Shown: positions 35,078-44,189, counted from the first letter of the stretch. The stretch is 64,000 bases of DNA from Paenibacillus oryzae (GCF_001675045.1 NZ_LYPA01000045.1:49356-113355); one strand, 5' to 3'. The notes: a model not told the origin generated them from the sequence alone. Translations and numbers: made by a program.

Positions 35078-36463
35078 ATGATCTTAAAGAGATGGAATCC
35101 GCTGACGGCAGTTTTTAGCGTTCTTTTATCAACGTCGATGCTGTTAACAGCATGCTCCAGCGGGAGTAGCGGCCCCAATGGGGCTAATGAACCTCCGAAC
35201 CAAGATAAGGAAGTAACCATTAAAGTGATGTTTGGTTATGACGAGGATGAATTTTACCGGGATTACGGCACCGCCTTTATTAGCAAATTCCCTAACATCA
35301 CTATCGAGGTATTAAATACACAATTGTTTGATCCATCGGGAGAAAACGATAGCAATTTTATAGCTTCCTTTCTGGAGAAGGAAAAACCCGATGTCCTTTG
35401 GCTTTCCTTGGATGATTATGAAAGGCTGTCGGATGAGAAAAAGCTGGTTGACCTTGACGTATTTGTTCAGCAGGATAAGTTCGACCTGGAAGGCATCCAT
35501 CCTGCAATACTTAAGCTGCTCCGTGACCGGTCGGGCGGCAAGCTAAACGGGCTTGCTCCGATGTTTAACAGCGAGGTGCTGCTCTATAACAAGGATTTGT
35601 TCCAAAAACACGGGATACAGCCTCCTACCGATTCCATGAGCTGGGATGAAGTATTGATGCTGGCCAGACAGTTCCAGTCTCAAAAGGATGGCGACAGTCA
35701 GGTCTACGGCTTTGGCTTGCCTTTATTTAATACGTACAGCGGCTTGGCCTACACTGTTGGAACAACGAATGGCCTTGCTCTGTTAAGTCCTGACGGCAGG
35801 CGGGTAACGTTAAATACGGAAGGCTGGAAAAATGCTTTTCAAAGCGTTGCAGATGCTGTTAAGGCTAAAGCAATTGGTTTGTCTGAGCAGCCGGAAATGC
35901 AAACCTTTGATAATTTTTACCGTGAAGATCCCTTTATCTCCGGAAAAATTGCGATGAAAATGGGCAACTCCTTTGATCCCGAAAGCCTCAAGCAAGCAAA
36001 GGAGGAAATGGATGATGGCGAAATGCCGAACTGGGGCATGGTAACTGCACCCGTCGACCCCGCTAACCGTGGACAAAGCCAATCCTTCAGCATTAATGAA
36101 ATATTGGCTATCAGCCATGATTCGCCAAACATTAAAGCTGCCTGGGAGTTTGTTAAATTCGTCAACAGTGAGGAATTTGCCCGAATCCGATCAAGGTTGT
36201 CTCTTCCAGGCACCCTGTTAAGCCGAACCGCCTTTATTCCCGATATTGACGGAATGAGCATGGATCCATTTTATAAGCTGGAGCCTTCCTCCCGCTCCAA
36301 AGGTTTGGATATAGGCAGGTTCAACAGCTTGTTTGCTTCTGTTATGGACGATGAATTTCAGCAGGTGCTGGACGGAAAAAAATCAATTGAGGAAGCATTG
36401 GCTGCAATGGAAAGACAGGCTCAAGAAAAGCTTATAAAAGAGGAGCAGGAAGATACCCTCTAA
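35078..36463 (+). CDS. Extracellular solute-binding lipoprotein (ABC type 1 family)
   Basis: The 461-residue product has a lipoprotein signal with lipobox LTAC and lipid-anchored Cys26. The rest matches family-1 solute-binding proteins of sugar ABC importers (an early FISKFPNITIEVLNT-like block, a GLAPMFNSEVLLYNKDLF block). No permease or ATPase gene is adjacent, so it either shares a transporter elsewhere or acts as a sensor or receptor. It has an AAGG-rich ribosome site. The promoter carries two BlaI-type operators, and the next gene is a BlaI-like repressor, so it is very likely part of that regulon. The ligand is unknown. Confidence 0.9.
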   Translation: MILKRWNPLTAVFSVLLSTSMLLTACSSGSSGPNGANEPPNQDKEVTIKVMFGYDEDEFYRDYGTAFISKFPNITIEVLNTQLFDPSGENDSNFIASFLEKEKPDVLWLSLDDYERLSDEKKLVDLDVFVQQDKFDLEGIHPAILKLLRDRSGGKLNGLAPMFNSEVLLYNKDLFQKHGIQPPTDSMSWDEVLMLARQFQSQKDGDSQVYGFGLPLFNTYSGLAYTVGTTNGLALLSPDGRRVTLNTEGWKNAFQSVADAVKAKAIGLSEQPEMQTFDNFYREDPFISGKIAMKMGNSFDPESLKQAKEEMDDGEMPNWGMVTAPVDPANRGQSQSFSINEILAISHDSPNIKAAWEFVKFVNSEEFARIRSRLSLPGTLLSRTAFIPDIDGMSMDPFYKLEPSSRSKGLDIGRFNSLFASVMDDEFQQVLDGKKSIEEALAAMERQAQEKLIKEEQEDTL

Positions 36464-36466
36464 AGC

Positions 36467-36517
36467 TTGACAGCATATTGCCGACTGTAGTACGTTTTCC
36501 CCACTACGGTATGTAGT
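36467..36517 (+). promoter_or_regulatory. Promoter with BlaI-type operators upstream of blaI
   Basis: TTGACA at 36467-36472 directly follows the end of the lipoprotein gene, with -10 candidate TACGTT (36491-36496). A perfect operator ACTACGGTATGTAGT is at 36503-36517. A degenerate one with an intact right arm GTAGT is at 36477-36491. The 26-base operator spacing, and 10 bases between TTGACA start and first operator, equal those at 34962-35012. Confidence 0.78.
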
Positions 36518-36564
36518 GATCACAAACCTAATGAATCAGGAAAACGTATAGAGAGGTGTTCGAA

Positions 36565-36939
36565 ATGAACCACGTTCAGAAATTATCCGACACGGAATTG
36601 GAGTTAATGGAAGAGATCTGGTCCTGCACGCCGCCGGTTACTTCAACCGAGCTGTTAAACGTCTTTATGCAAAAAGGACGCGAATGGAAGGCGCAGACGA
36701 TCTCTACCTTTTTGTCGCGATTGGTAGACAAGGGCGCATTGACATTTACCAGGAATGGACGTACCAACCAATATGCTCCCCGTCTGTCCCGGGAGGAATA
36801 CAAGCTGCTGGAAACTCAGCAGGTGCTGGACGGCTTGTACCAAGGCTCTGTCAAAAATATGATTTCTGCAATGTACGATGGTAACAAGCTGTCCGACCAA
36901 GACATGGTCGAACTCAAAAAATGGCTTTCGGAAAAGTAG
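36565..36939 (+). CDS. blaI: BlaI/MecI/CopY family transcriptional repressor
   Basis: The 124-residue winged-helix protein has the family opening LSDTELELMEEIW and the recognition region (TISTFLSRLVDKGALTF). The C-terminal dimer part lies at about residues 75-124. Such repressors bind paired dyads as dimers and are cleaved by a BlaR1/MecR1-type protease on signal. I use the ATG at 36565 with GAGGTG upstream; the upstream in-frame ATG is not conserved. It forms an operon with the blaR1-like gene (start 9 bases after the stop). Confidence 0.93.
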   Translation: MNHVQKLSDTELELMEEIWSCTPPVTSTELLNVFMQKGREWKAQTISTFLSRLVDKGALTFTRNGRTNQYAPRLSREEYKLLETQQVLDGLYQGSVKNMISAMYDGNKLSDQDMVELKKWLSEK

Positions 36940-36948
36940 GTGACGCAC

Positions 36949-38418
36949 ATGAATGTTATGCTTGAGCTTTTATTTACGTTGACTATAGCCGGAAGCGTTG
37001 CCTCTGCTGCCATTCTTTTGCTTCGTCTTGTACCTGCAGAACGCTTCCCTGCCTTTTGGCGTTACAAATTAGGCAAAATGGCCATTGTCTTTTATCTGCT
37101 TCCTGTTACTATTGCGCTGCCGCGGATAAGCGTTATATCCACACTTTCCGAAGGTTCTGCATTGCTAAGAGATAAAGCCGGTTTACAAATGCCTAATCCA
37201 TTATCTCTGTCCAATCTTTTGTCGATTACAGCCAAGCCGATACTGACTGTGCCCAAAAATGCGGTTATCGTTCTGTTGGCGCTGTGGGCCGCAGGAGCAC
37301 TCCTATTCGCTGCATGGCAGCTTTATGGTTATATTCGGTTTACCGTTGTGTTGAGGCGCAGCCAAAGCGCGGTTGCGGCCAATAGCGAAGCAGCGGAGCG
37401 GTTAGCTGCCGTTAAGGCTGATTTGGGCATAACAAGCAAGGTTGCTCTTGCTTCCAGCCCCTTGCTGCAAAGTCCTATGCTGGTCGGCTTCTTCAACCCA
37501 ACTATCTATCTCCCCGCCGCTTCCATAGACGGCCTGGATTGGGACATGGTCATTCGGCATGAGCTGATTCATTTAAAAAGGAAAGATATATGGGTGAAGG
37601 CTGCCAGTCTTGGCATAAGCGCCCTGCATTGGTTTAACCCTCTGGTTCACCTGCTTCGTCAAGACCTTGCGACTTGGAGCGAGCTGTCATGCGACGAAGC
37701 GGTAGTCAAGAAGATGTCGCGTTCGGAGCGGTTGCGTTATGGTCAAACCATTCTGAACGTATCGGCCGGCAACCAGCTTCTTGCAAGAAGACTTCCAGTG
37801 CAATTTGGCGCTTCTTTATCCGGTGAGGGAAAAAAATTAAAAAGGCGGTTAAACGCTATGTTACATGTTAAGAAACACAGTAAAAAAACGATGATCCTGC
37901 TTTTATCAACTGTAATGATGGTTGCAGCGGTTAGCATAATTGCAGCCATTTGGGCTTCATCGGTTACTCCAGCGGTTGCAGATCCTGGTACTGGCGATCC
38001 CATAAAGCTGACCGGACTTGGAGAGAAAGACGATAATGAATCCAACAGGGACTCCAGCGCCAATCTTAAGCATAATACGGATATCACAAGTGTTAATGAT
38101 GCCAATGCTAATGCTATTAAAGACACAACTACTAGTCCTGATACGAATACGAATGCAACTAACCATCAAGGGCCCGTATCTGAGCCAAATACCATTTTGC
38201 CAGAACCATCCTCTTCCCCTTCAGCCGCAGAGCCAATTATCAATGAAATAGCGCCCTCCGATGATACAATGCTGGTTGCGGAAGGTAGCAATAGTACCAT
38301 TGCCGCCGAATCACCGCAACCGATAATAGTGCCGGCGCCTCTTCCTTCAGAGTCGGGCAAAATAAGCGAGAATAAGCTTAACGTCATGGAAGACAGCATA
38401 CGCCCTTCCGTCGAATAG
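36949..38418 (+). CDS. blaR1: BlaR1/MecR1-like M56 metalloprotease without a penicillin-sensor domain
   Basis: I use the ATG at 36949 with AGGTG upstream; a GTG at 36940 is the other option. The 489-residue protein has four membrane helices (about 5-27, 42-60, 105-128, 314-336). The M56 zinc peptidase lies in the loop between helices 3 and 4, with HELIH at 204-208 and ELSCDE at 245-250. BlaR1 and MecR1 end in a beta-lactam-acylated PBP-like domain. Here the outside part (340-489) is a low-complexity Asn/Thr/Ser/Pro tail with no SxxK, so the signal is not a covalently bound beta-lactam. It would cleave the adjacent BlaI. Confidence 0.88.
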   Translation: MNVMLELLFTLTIAGSVASAAILLLRLVPAERFPAFWRYKLGKMAIVFYLLPVTIALPRISVISTLSEGSALLRDKAGLQMPNPLSLSNLLSITAKPILTVPKNAVIVLLALWAAGALLFAAWQLYGYIRFTVVLRRSQSAVAANSEAAERLAAVKADLGITSKVALASSPLLQSPMLVGFFNPTIYLPAASIDGLDWDMVIRHELIHLKRKDIWVKAASLGISALHWFNPLVHLLRQDLATWSELSCDEAVVKKMSRSERLRYGQTILNVSAGNQLLARRLPVQFGASLSGEGKKLKRRLNAMLHVKKHSKKTMILLLSTVMMVAAVSIIAAIWASSVTPAVADPGTGDPIKLTGLGEKDDNESNRDSSANLKHNTDITSVNDANANAIKDTTTSPDTNTNATNHQGPVSEPNTILPEPSSSPSAAEPIINEIAPSDDTMLVAEGSNSTIAAESPQPIIVPAPLPSESGKISENKLNVMEDSIRPSVE

Positions 38419-38473
38419 GTATCGTTAATGTCTGAAAAACCGTGCCTAATTTTCTATCCAATAACAAAATAAC

Positions 38474-38537
38474 AAAAGCGCAAGGTCAGGAGCAGCATTG
38501 AAGAGTTTTCCTCTTCCCCTGAGCTTGCGCTTTTTTC
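38474..38537 (+). terminator. Terminator of the blaI-blaR1 operon
   Basis: AAAAGCGCAAG pairs with CTTGCGCTTTT, and an inner CAGG/CCTG pair extends the stem; TTTTTT follows. Confidence 0.85.
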
Positions 38538-38560
38538 TGTAGCCGTTACAGGCTGTTCAT

Positions 38561-38610
38561 TCTTATTCATTCTTATTCATTCTTATTCATTCTTATTCGT
38601 TCTTATTCGC
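38561..38610. repeat. Five copies of a 10-bp repeat at the end of the DUF951 gene
   Basis: TCTTATTCAT occurs three times perfectly, then TCTTATTCGT and TCTTATTCGC. The minus-strand stop codon of the DUF951 gene (38603) falls in the last units, so copy-number changes could alter the 3' end of that gene. Confidence 0.9.
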
Positions 38611-38815
38611 CCTCAGCGCTCTGCGGCTTGGAACGCAGAACCTTTTTCATGTTTTTTTCGAATTTGGCGCGAGGTATCAATACGCTATGCTGACATCCCA
38701 CGCATTTGATCCGTATATCCATCCCCATCCGAATAACTTCCATCTCGTTTGTACCGCAAGGATGCTGCTTTTTCATCTGAACAATATCGCCGAGCTGAAA
38801 TTCTTTACGTTCCAT
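38603..38815 (-). CDS. DUF951 family protein
   Basis: The 70-residue protein has the DUF951 pattern: start MERKEFQLGDIVQMKKQHPC, with NEMEVIRMGMDIRIKC and CVGCQHSVLIPRA. The Cys residues in HPCG and CVGC may bind a metal. Function unknown. It ends 4 bases from the mscS start region (38819), so it follows mscS in one run. Confidence 0.88.
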   Translation of the reverse strand: MERKEFQLGDIVQMKKQHPCGTNEMEVIRMGMDIRIKCVGCQHSVLIPRAKFEKNMKKVLRSKPQSAEGE

Positions 38816-38818
38816 GCC

Positions 38819-39655
38819 TCATCCCTCCTGTATTTCATTTTTAATAGAGCTGGACACGCTTTTACTCAGAAGCATTTCTTGTATTTCTTTATAGAGCAGC
38901 CGGGACACCGCACTTTGCGAATTAGGCCTGCATTCGGCAATGACGCGAATCACCATATCGGCGGCCGTTATACTCTGCACGCCCAATACTTTGGGCGGTT
39001 GAATGATATTTTCATGATGCAGGCTGTTCACTGTTACTTGAATCCACTCCATCGCGGAATTGACATCCGTCGCAAACGGTACAGCAACATCCACAACCGC
39101 AAGCGAATTATGAATACTAAAGTTCGTAACGTCCTGAATCATGCTGTTGGGTAAAATATGTACCTCTCCCGTCCAGCTCACAATCCGGGTTGTCCGCAAA
39201 CCGATGACCTCTACCGTGCCTTTAAACTTGCCCGTCTGAATAACATCCCCCACTGCAAACTGGTCTTCCAGAATGATAAAAAAGCCCGTTAAAATATCCT
39301 TCACCAGGCTTTGCGCGCCAAAGCCGATAGCAAGGCCAACAACGCCTGCACCCGCAAGCAGCGGCCCCAAATTGACGCCAAACTCGGACAGCAGCAGCAT
39401 AAAAGTGATGAAATATATGATATACGTCGTGACGTTTTTTAACAGCTTGCCTACCGTCGTCATTCGGCGGGCCTGGCTCAATGTACGTTTGCCCACATTA
39501 TCCAGCACAATGCGATTAATCGTCTTGTGCAGCAGCCAGATAACAAGCCTGCCAATAACCAGAATGGCAGCAATCCGGATAGCTGATAAACCGATCAATT
39601 CCCACTCCCAATTTTTATTCAGCCATTCCACAAACGAGTTATACATTTTACCCAT
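38819..39655 (-). CDS. mscS: MscS-type mechanosensitive ion channel
   Basis: The 278-residue protein has three membrane helices. TM3 shows the Gly/Ala-rich pore pattern (GAGVVGLAIGFGAQSLVKDI). The beta-domain follows (VGDVIQTGKFKGTVEVIGLR, TRIVSWTGEVHILPNSMI) and the cytoplasmic cage ends at about residue 278. The channel opens on membrane tension to release solutes under hypo-osmotic shock. The ribosome site is weak (GGGAG 15 bases upstream). An ATG three codons further is possible. Confidence 0.93.
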   Translation of the reverse strand: MGKMYNSFVEWLNKNWEWELIGLSAIRIAAILVIGRLVIWLLHKTINRIVLDNVGKRTLSQARRMTTVGKLLKNVTTYIIYFITFMLLLSEFGVNLGPLLAGAGVVGLAIGFGAQSLVKDILTGFFIILEDQFAVGDVIQTGKFKGTVEVIGLRTTRIVSWTGEVHILPNSMIQDVTNFSIHNSLAVVDVAVPFATDVNSAMEWIQVTVNSLHHENIIQPPKVLGVQSITAADMVIRVIAECRPNSQSAVSRLLYKEIQEMLLSKSVSSSIKNEIQEG

Positions 39656-39695
39656 ACGGTCATTACCAGCTCCCGATCAAATGGTTGTAACCGCC

Positions 39696-39935
39696 TTATT
39701 CGATTAACTTATAAACGCCTACCGCAACCTCTTGGAAAATGCCCCGGATTTCCACCTTTTCCGAAACAATCACTTGCTTTACCTGCTCCAAGTCTCCCTC
39801 TTCAAAATGGATGGACAAGGCGCATCCGGCTGTAATTTCTTTAGGAGTTGGGCATATATCTATTTCGATTTCTACATATTCCAACAGCATCTCGGCTCGA
39901 AGGGCCTGCTGCGTTGAATCAAACGCGATAAGCAT
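39696..39935 (-). CDS. DUF3343 family protein
   Basis: The 79-residue protein has the DUF3343 pattern: LIAFDSTQQALRAEMLL, VEIEIDICPTPKEITAGCAL and a tail. The CPTP and GCAL motifs fit a thiol or cofactor-linked fold, but no function is established. The gene is divergent from yyaC, 84 bases away, and lies 40 bases before mscS on the same strand. Confidence 0.88.
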   Translation of the reverse strand: MLIAFDSTQQALRAEMLLEYVEIEIDICPTPKEITAGCALSIHFEEGDLEQVKQVIVSEKVEIRGIFQEVAVGVYKLIE

Positions 39936-40019
39936 AAGTCCTCCTCTATGGCTATCAAGACGTATAAAACGGAAGTCTCATCCATATACTAGTAACATAT
40001 TTGATATTGGAGGGATTCT

Positions 40020-40628
40020 ATGAAGCTTCCATTTGGCAAAGAGACGCCTTTTAAAGTTCCTTATACAACGACCAACGCCGCCGGCATGCTTACCCATCGT
40101 CTGATCGGCCACCTGGAGGAGCTTGCCTCCGATCGCCCTGTCGTCATTGTTTGCATAGGAACCGATCGTTCAACCGGCGACGCATTGGGCCCGCTTATTG
40201 GTTCGGCTCTGCTGAAATTTAAAAGCCCTCATTTTCACCTTTACGGCACGCTGGAGGAGCCTGTACATGCCATGAATCTGGAGGAAACGTTAACGACGAT
40301 CAACCATAGCTTTAAACATCCTTTTGTCATCGGCATTGACGCTTGTCTCGGACAGGTTTCCAGCGTAGGCTGCATTCAGGTCGGCGAAGGGCCGGTTAAG
40401 CCCGGCGCAGGCGTCAACAAGGAACTTCCTCCGGTTGGCGATATTCATATTACCGGAATCGTGAATGTCGGCGGCTTTATGGAGTATTTTGTGCTGCAAA
40501 ACACTCGGCTTCATCTCGTAATGCGTATGTCTGAAATTATTGCCTCCAGCCTTTTTTCTGCTGTGGCCTCCCACATCCGGTCTACATCGTTAATGAGAGC
40601 CCAATCCGCTGCGGCTGAAAGCAATTAA
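40020..40628 (+). CDS. yyaC: Spore protease-like protein YyaC
   Basis: The 202-residue protein matches YyaC, a GPR-endopeptidase-like fold found in spore formers: VVIVCIGTDRSTGDALGPLIG, HLYGTLEEPVHAMNLEE and GIDACLGQVSSVGCIQVGEG. The family is produced in the forespore and is thought to be a spore protease or maturation factor. It marks the host as sporulating. Start ATG with GGAGG upstream. No clear forespore promoter could be proved. Confidence 0.93.
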   Translation: MKLPFGKETPFKVPYTTTNAAGMLTHRLIGHLEELASDRPVVIVCIGTDRSTGDALGPLIGSALLKFKSPHFHLYGTLEEPVHAMNLEETLTTINHSFKHPFVIGIDACLGQVSSVGCIQVGEGPVKPGAGVNKELPPVGDIHITGIVNVGGFMEYFVLQNTRLHLVMRMSEIIASSLFSAVASHIRSTSLMRAQSAAAESN

Positions 40629-40667
40629 TTCTGATTTTTGCTAGCTTGGCAGCACTTCACAGCTTTG

Positions 40668-41150
40668 CTACTTTGCTTCCTGAATCGCTTTGCGCTCTTC
40701 TGGCGTAAGCGGATAACTGGATTCGCCGTCTGTAACCGGCTTCGCGTAAACATACGTGCTGTCGCGGCCATGGAGTCCCGAGAATACAACTCCATCCTGC
40801 TTGGGACTCAATAACGCAATCGAAAAGCTGAGATCGCTGCCATGGTCCGAAAAAGCATTGTATCGGACAACGCCAACCATGCTTTTCATTGCCGGAAGCT
40901 TGGCTTCCACTTCGGCCAATCTTTGATGAAGCTGATTGCTGTATAAGCGATTATCCTCAATCTGTTTTCTCAGTTCAATCACCACATCCTCCATGTTGGT
41001 GATGCCTGTCTCCCCCATTGTCGCCATGTAGCTTTTGCGAAGCTTTTTTACCTTGGAGCTTAAGACGCCTATCCAGATCATTAACAACAATATCACAGCT
41101 GCCACCAGTATGATCGCAATGCCTGCCGGTTCCAATAACCAGTCCCCCAT
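40668..41150 (-). CDS. DUF4446 family membrane protein
   Basis: The 160-residue protein has one N-terminal membrane helix (about 10-30), a coiled-coil (about 35-85) and a C-terminal DUF4446 domain (VGVVRYNAFSDHGSDLSFSI, LLSPKQDGVVFSGLHGRD, TYVYAKPV). It occurs near parAB in many bacilli. Function unknown. It follows the cysteine desulfurase-like gene by about 90 bases. Confidence 0.9.
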   Translation of the reverse strand: MGDWLLEPAGIAIILVAAVILLLMIWIGVLSSKVKKLRKSYMATMGETGITNMEDVVIELRKQIEDNRLYSNQLHQRLAEVEAKLPAMKSMVGVVRYNAFSDHGSDLSFSIALLSPKQDGVVFSGLHGRDSTYVYAKPVTDGESSYPLTPEERKAIQEAK

Positions 41151-41243
41151 GCCTTGTTTCCATCTCCCACTCTATTTATGACTCAGCCTCAGCTTAGGGT
41201 GAGGCTAACCACACTTTTTAATGTTTGCTTCGCGATGCGCTTC

Positions 41244-42416
41244 TTACAGCTTGTATTGCTCAACAATTTCCTTCACGGCCTCCGTCAGTGCATCAACTTC
41301 CTGCTCCGTCGTATATAGCCCGACGCTTGCCCTTACCGCCCCGGTTTTTGCAGTGCCTGCGCTGCTATGCGCAAGCGGCGTACAATGGAAGCCTGATCTT
41401 ACCGCAATTCCGTAATGCTGATCCAGAATAAAAGACATCTCCGACGGATCAATGGCATCCACGTAGAAAGCCACAATCCCTGTTCTAGGCTCGCCAATTG
41501 CAGGACCCAGTACATTAACGCCATTTATGCCGCTCAACCCTTCTAACAGGCGCTGAGACAGCCTCCATTCATTAGTATGGATCTTCTGAACAGTCTCATT
41601 CAGAATATGTCTGACGCCTGCCTGAAGACCGGCAAGCCCTGGTGTATTTTGCGTCCCGGCTTCATATCTATCCGGTCTTACCTGTGGCTGCCATGGCGTT
41701 TCCGACTGGCTTCCCGTGCCGCCATGCAGAAGCGGCTCCAGATCAAGCTCGGGATGGATATAAAGTCCTCCGGTGCCTTGCGGCCCCAGCAGCCCTTTGT
41801 GACCCGGAAACGCCAGCATATCAATACCCATGGCTTCCACGTCAATGGGCAGGATACCTGCGCTCTGTGCCGCATCCACAAGCAGCTTTATGCCTTTTTT
41901 TCGTGCTAATTCGCCAATCTCTGCAACAGGCAAAATATTGCCAAGAAGATTTGAGCTATGCGTAACTATAATTAACGAAGTGTTACTTCTAATGGCATCT
42001 GCGATTTGACTTACCTGGATGTCACCCTCTGCATTGCTTTCTATATAACTCACCTGGACGCCATGTTTCAACTCCAGATCATATAGCGGTCTTCTTACTG
42101 AATTATGTTCAATCGAGGTTGCTATTACATGATCTCCCGGCTTTACCCAACCTTTAATGGCCATATTCAGCGCCATCGTCGTATTGCAGGTGAAAGCAAT
42201 GTCATTTGGATTCTTTATATGAAAAAGTTTAGATAGCCACTTGCGTGTATCAAACATAATTCGGCTTGCTCTAACAGCCATTGCATGGCTTCCGCGTCCC
42301 GGATTAGCGGCGTCATTTAAGGCCGCTTGAAGCATTGCCTCCGTTACTTGCGGCGGTTTCGGCCACGATGTTGCCGCATGATCCAAATAAATCAATCTTT
42401 GTTCTTCCATGGTCAT
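41244..42416 (-). CDS. Class V aminotransferase / cysteine desulfurase (SufS/NifS-like)
   Basis: I use the ATG at 42416, with GAGGGGG upstream; the GTG at 42422 is too near it. The 390-residue protein has the PLP fold: LDHAATSWPKP at the start, PLP lysine K207 in AFPGHKGLLGPQGTGG, the loop with catalytic Cys345 in RSGFHCTPLAH, and GAVRASVGLYTTE at the end. It converts cysteine to alanine and gives a persulfide for Fe-S clusters or thionucleosides. The short Cys loop resembles SufS-type (group II), but no scaffold genes are adjacent. It is probably a stand-alone form. Confidence 0.9.
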   Translation of the reverse strand: MTMEEQRLIYLDHAATSWPKPPQVTEAMLQAALNDAANPGRGSHAMAVRASRIMFDTRKWLSKLFHIKNPNDIAFTCNTTMALNMAIKGWVKPGDHVIATSIEHNSVRRPLYDLELKHGVQVSYIESNAEGDIQVSQIADAIRSNTSLIIVTHSSNLLGNILPVAEIGELARKKGIKLLVDAAQSAGILPIDVEAMGIDMLAFPGHKGLLGPQGTGGLYIHPELDLEPLLHGGTGSQSETPWQPQVRPDRYEAGTQNTPGLAGLQAGVRHILNETVQKIHTNEWRLSQRLLEGLSGINGVNVLGPAIGEPRTGIVAFYVDAIDPSEMSFILDQHYGIAVRSGFHCTPLAHSSAGTAKTGAVRASVGLYTTEQEVDALTEAVKEIVEQYKL

Positions 42417-42441
42417 GATCACATCCCCCTCTTCAACAACA

Positions 42442-42497
42442 ATGGCATATCTTAGTTTAATCCTTCAAATGAAAGATTACAACTTCGATATGCCATT
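42442..42497 (-). terminator. Hairpin after parB
   Basis: ATGGCATATC and GATATGCCAT form a 10-bp stem with an inner AATC-TTC / GAA-GATT stem. A TTGTTGTT tract follows on the minus strand, so termination is possible but not certain. Confidence 0.55.
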
Positions 42498-42542
42498 TAT
42501 CGTTTATATTTCTTTATCCAATTGTTGCTTTTGACCGCTATA

Positions 42543-43394
42543 TTACGCCAGCTTTTGCAGCAGCTCCAGCAGACGCTCCAAATCTTGTTTATTGTAATAT
42601 TGCAGCTCAATTTTCCCTTTATCCTTTTGCTGCTTTATCTTTACGGTTGTTTTGAATTGCTCTCTCAACGATTCTTCTAAATGCTCGATATAGGGATCTC
42701 TCTTCTTCTGCTTGGCAGGCTTTTGATCCTTTTTCCCTCTAGAATCCAAGGATTGAATCGCATCCTCAAGCTCACGAACGCTCCATTCCGAGCTAACCGT
42801 TTCTTCAGCCAATTCCTTTTGAACAGAAACTTCTTTAATCCCTGCCAACGCACGTGCATGTCCCATTGAAATTGTTCCACGTGAAACATATTGCTTGATT
42901 TCCTCAGGCAGCGACAGCAGCCTTACAAAGTTGGCAATATGAGAACGGGATTTGCCGACCTTTAAACTAAGCTCTTCCTGCGTCAAGTTAAACTTATCCA
43001 TCAATGCTTGATAAGCTACAGCCACCTCAAGTGCGTTAAGGTCTTCACGCTGCAGATTTTCAATAAGAGCAATTTCCATCACCTGCTGATCGGTAAAGCT
43101 TCTGACTACTGCAGGAATTGTTGTATTACCGCAATATTGCGATGCACGGAAACGACGTTCCCCTGCAATAATTTCGTAGCCTTTAAGAACAGTTCGCACG
43201 ATGATAGGCTGGATAACGCCATGTTGCTTAATGGATTCCGCCAATTCTTTTATGGAATCCTCATCAAAATTTTTCCGAGGCTGATAAGGGTTAGGACGTA
43301 ATTGAGCTAGCGATACTTCAATAACTTTATCGTCATCCTGTACGGATAAGGACGGTATTAGCGCGTCAAGACCTCTACCTAGCCGCTTGCTCAT
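42543..43394 (-). CDS. parB: Chromosome-partitioning protein ParB (Spo0J)
   Basis: The 283-residue protein has a leader ([14 protein letters not shown]), the ParB N-terminal CTP-binding domain (about 25-115) with the GERRFRA motif (residues 78-84), the HTH region (about 120-190; [20 protein letters not shown]) and a C-terminal dimer domain. ParB loads on parS as a CTP-gated clamp and spreads; it recruits SMC. Its gene contains a parS site (42873-42888). It overlaps parA by 20 bases. The end is followed by a hairpin. Confidence 0.96.
   Translation of the reverse strand: MSKRLGRGLDALIPSLSVQDDDKVIEVSLAQLRPNPYQPRKNFDEDSIKELAESIKQHGVIQPIIVRTVLKGYEIIAGERRFRASQYCGNTTIPAVVRSFTDQQVMEIALIENLQREDLNALEVAVAYQALMDKFNLTQEELSLKVGKSRSHIANFVRLLSLPEEIKQYVSRGTISMGHARALAGIKEVSVQKELAEETVSSEWSVRELEDAIQSLDSRGKKDQKPAKQKKRDPYIEHLEESLREQFKTTVKIKQQKDKGKIELQYYNKQDLERLLELLQKLA
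42873..42888. promoter_or_regulatory. parS site inside parB
   Basis: TGTTCCACGTGAAACA matches the Firmicutes parS consensus TGTTNCACGTGAAACA exactly. Bacillus also has a parS within spo0J. Confidence 0.95.
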
Positions 43395-44148
43395 ACATAA
43401 TCACTTCCTTTGCAAGTTCAAGATAAACCTCTGCACCCTTTGATCTTGGGTCATACGTTATAATAGCTTGACCATGGGAGGGCGCTTCGCTCAACCTTAC
43501 ATTTCTCGGAATAATCGTTTGATACACCTTCTGTTGGAAGTATTTCTTCACTTCTTCAATCACTTGGATGCCCAGGTTCGTACGTGCATCAAGCATGGTT
43601 AGCAATACCCCTTCAATTTGAAGTGTGGTATTTAAATGTTTCTGAACCAATCTCACCGTATTAAGGAGCTGGCTCAGTCCCTCCAACGCATAATATTCGC
43701 ATTGAATCGGGATAAGGACTGAATCTGCTGCCGTCAAAGAGTTTATTGTCAAAATCCCAAGGGATGGCGGACAATCAATAAGGACATAATCAAATTGATT
43801 TTTCACCATTTGAAGCGATTTCTTCAAACGGAGCTCTCTGGATATCGTTGGAACTAATTCGATTTCTGCGCCTGCCAACTGAATGGTTGCCGGAATAACG
43901 AATAAACCTGGAACACTGGTTTCTACCATTGCTTCTTGTGGATGAACTTCATTAATTAAAACATCATAAATACAGTTGGACACATCGGCTTTATTAATAC
44001 CGAGGCCACTTGTTGTATTGCCCTGCGGATCGATATCAACCAGCAATACCTTTTTTCCCAGTGATGCAAGACAAGCTGCTAAATTGACTGACGTTGTCGT
44101 TTTGCCGACACCGCCCTTCTGGTTGGCAATCGCAATAATCTTGGACAA
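43375..44148 (-). CDS. parA: Chromosome-partitioning ATPase ParA (Soj)
   Basis: The 257-residue protein has the deviant Walker A KGGVGKTT (residues 11-18), Walker A' motif and the [16 protein letters not shown] and IDCPPSLG blocks. Soj dimers bind DNA and ParB, drive segregation with Spo0J, and act on DnaA in Bacillus. The gene overlaps parB by 20 bases, forming a tight operon. Two hairpins lie upstream between noc and parA. Confidence 0.96.
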   Translation of the reverse strand: MSKIIAIANQKGGVGKTTTSVNLAACLASLGKKVLLVDIDPQGNTTSGLGINKADVSNCIYDVLINEVHPQEAMVETSVPGLFVIPATIQLAGAEIELVPTISRELRLKKSLQMVKNQFDYVLIDCPPSLGILTINSLTAADSVLIPIQCEYYALEGLSQLLNTVRLVQKHLNTTLQIEGVLLTMLDARTNLGIQVIEEVKKYFQQKVYQTIIPRNVRLSEAPSHGQAIITYDPRSKGAEVYLELAKEVIMYEQAAR

Positions 44149-44189
44149 TTCTCATTCACCTCATGTGTGAAACTTTTGATATAAATGGC

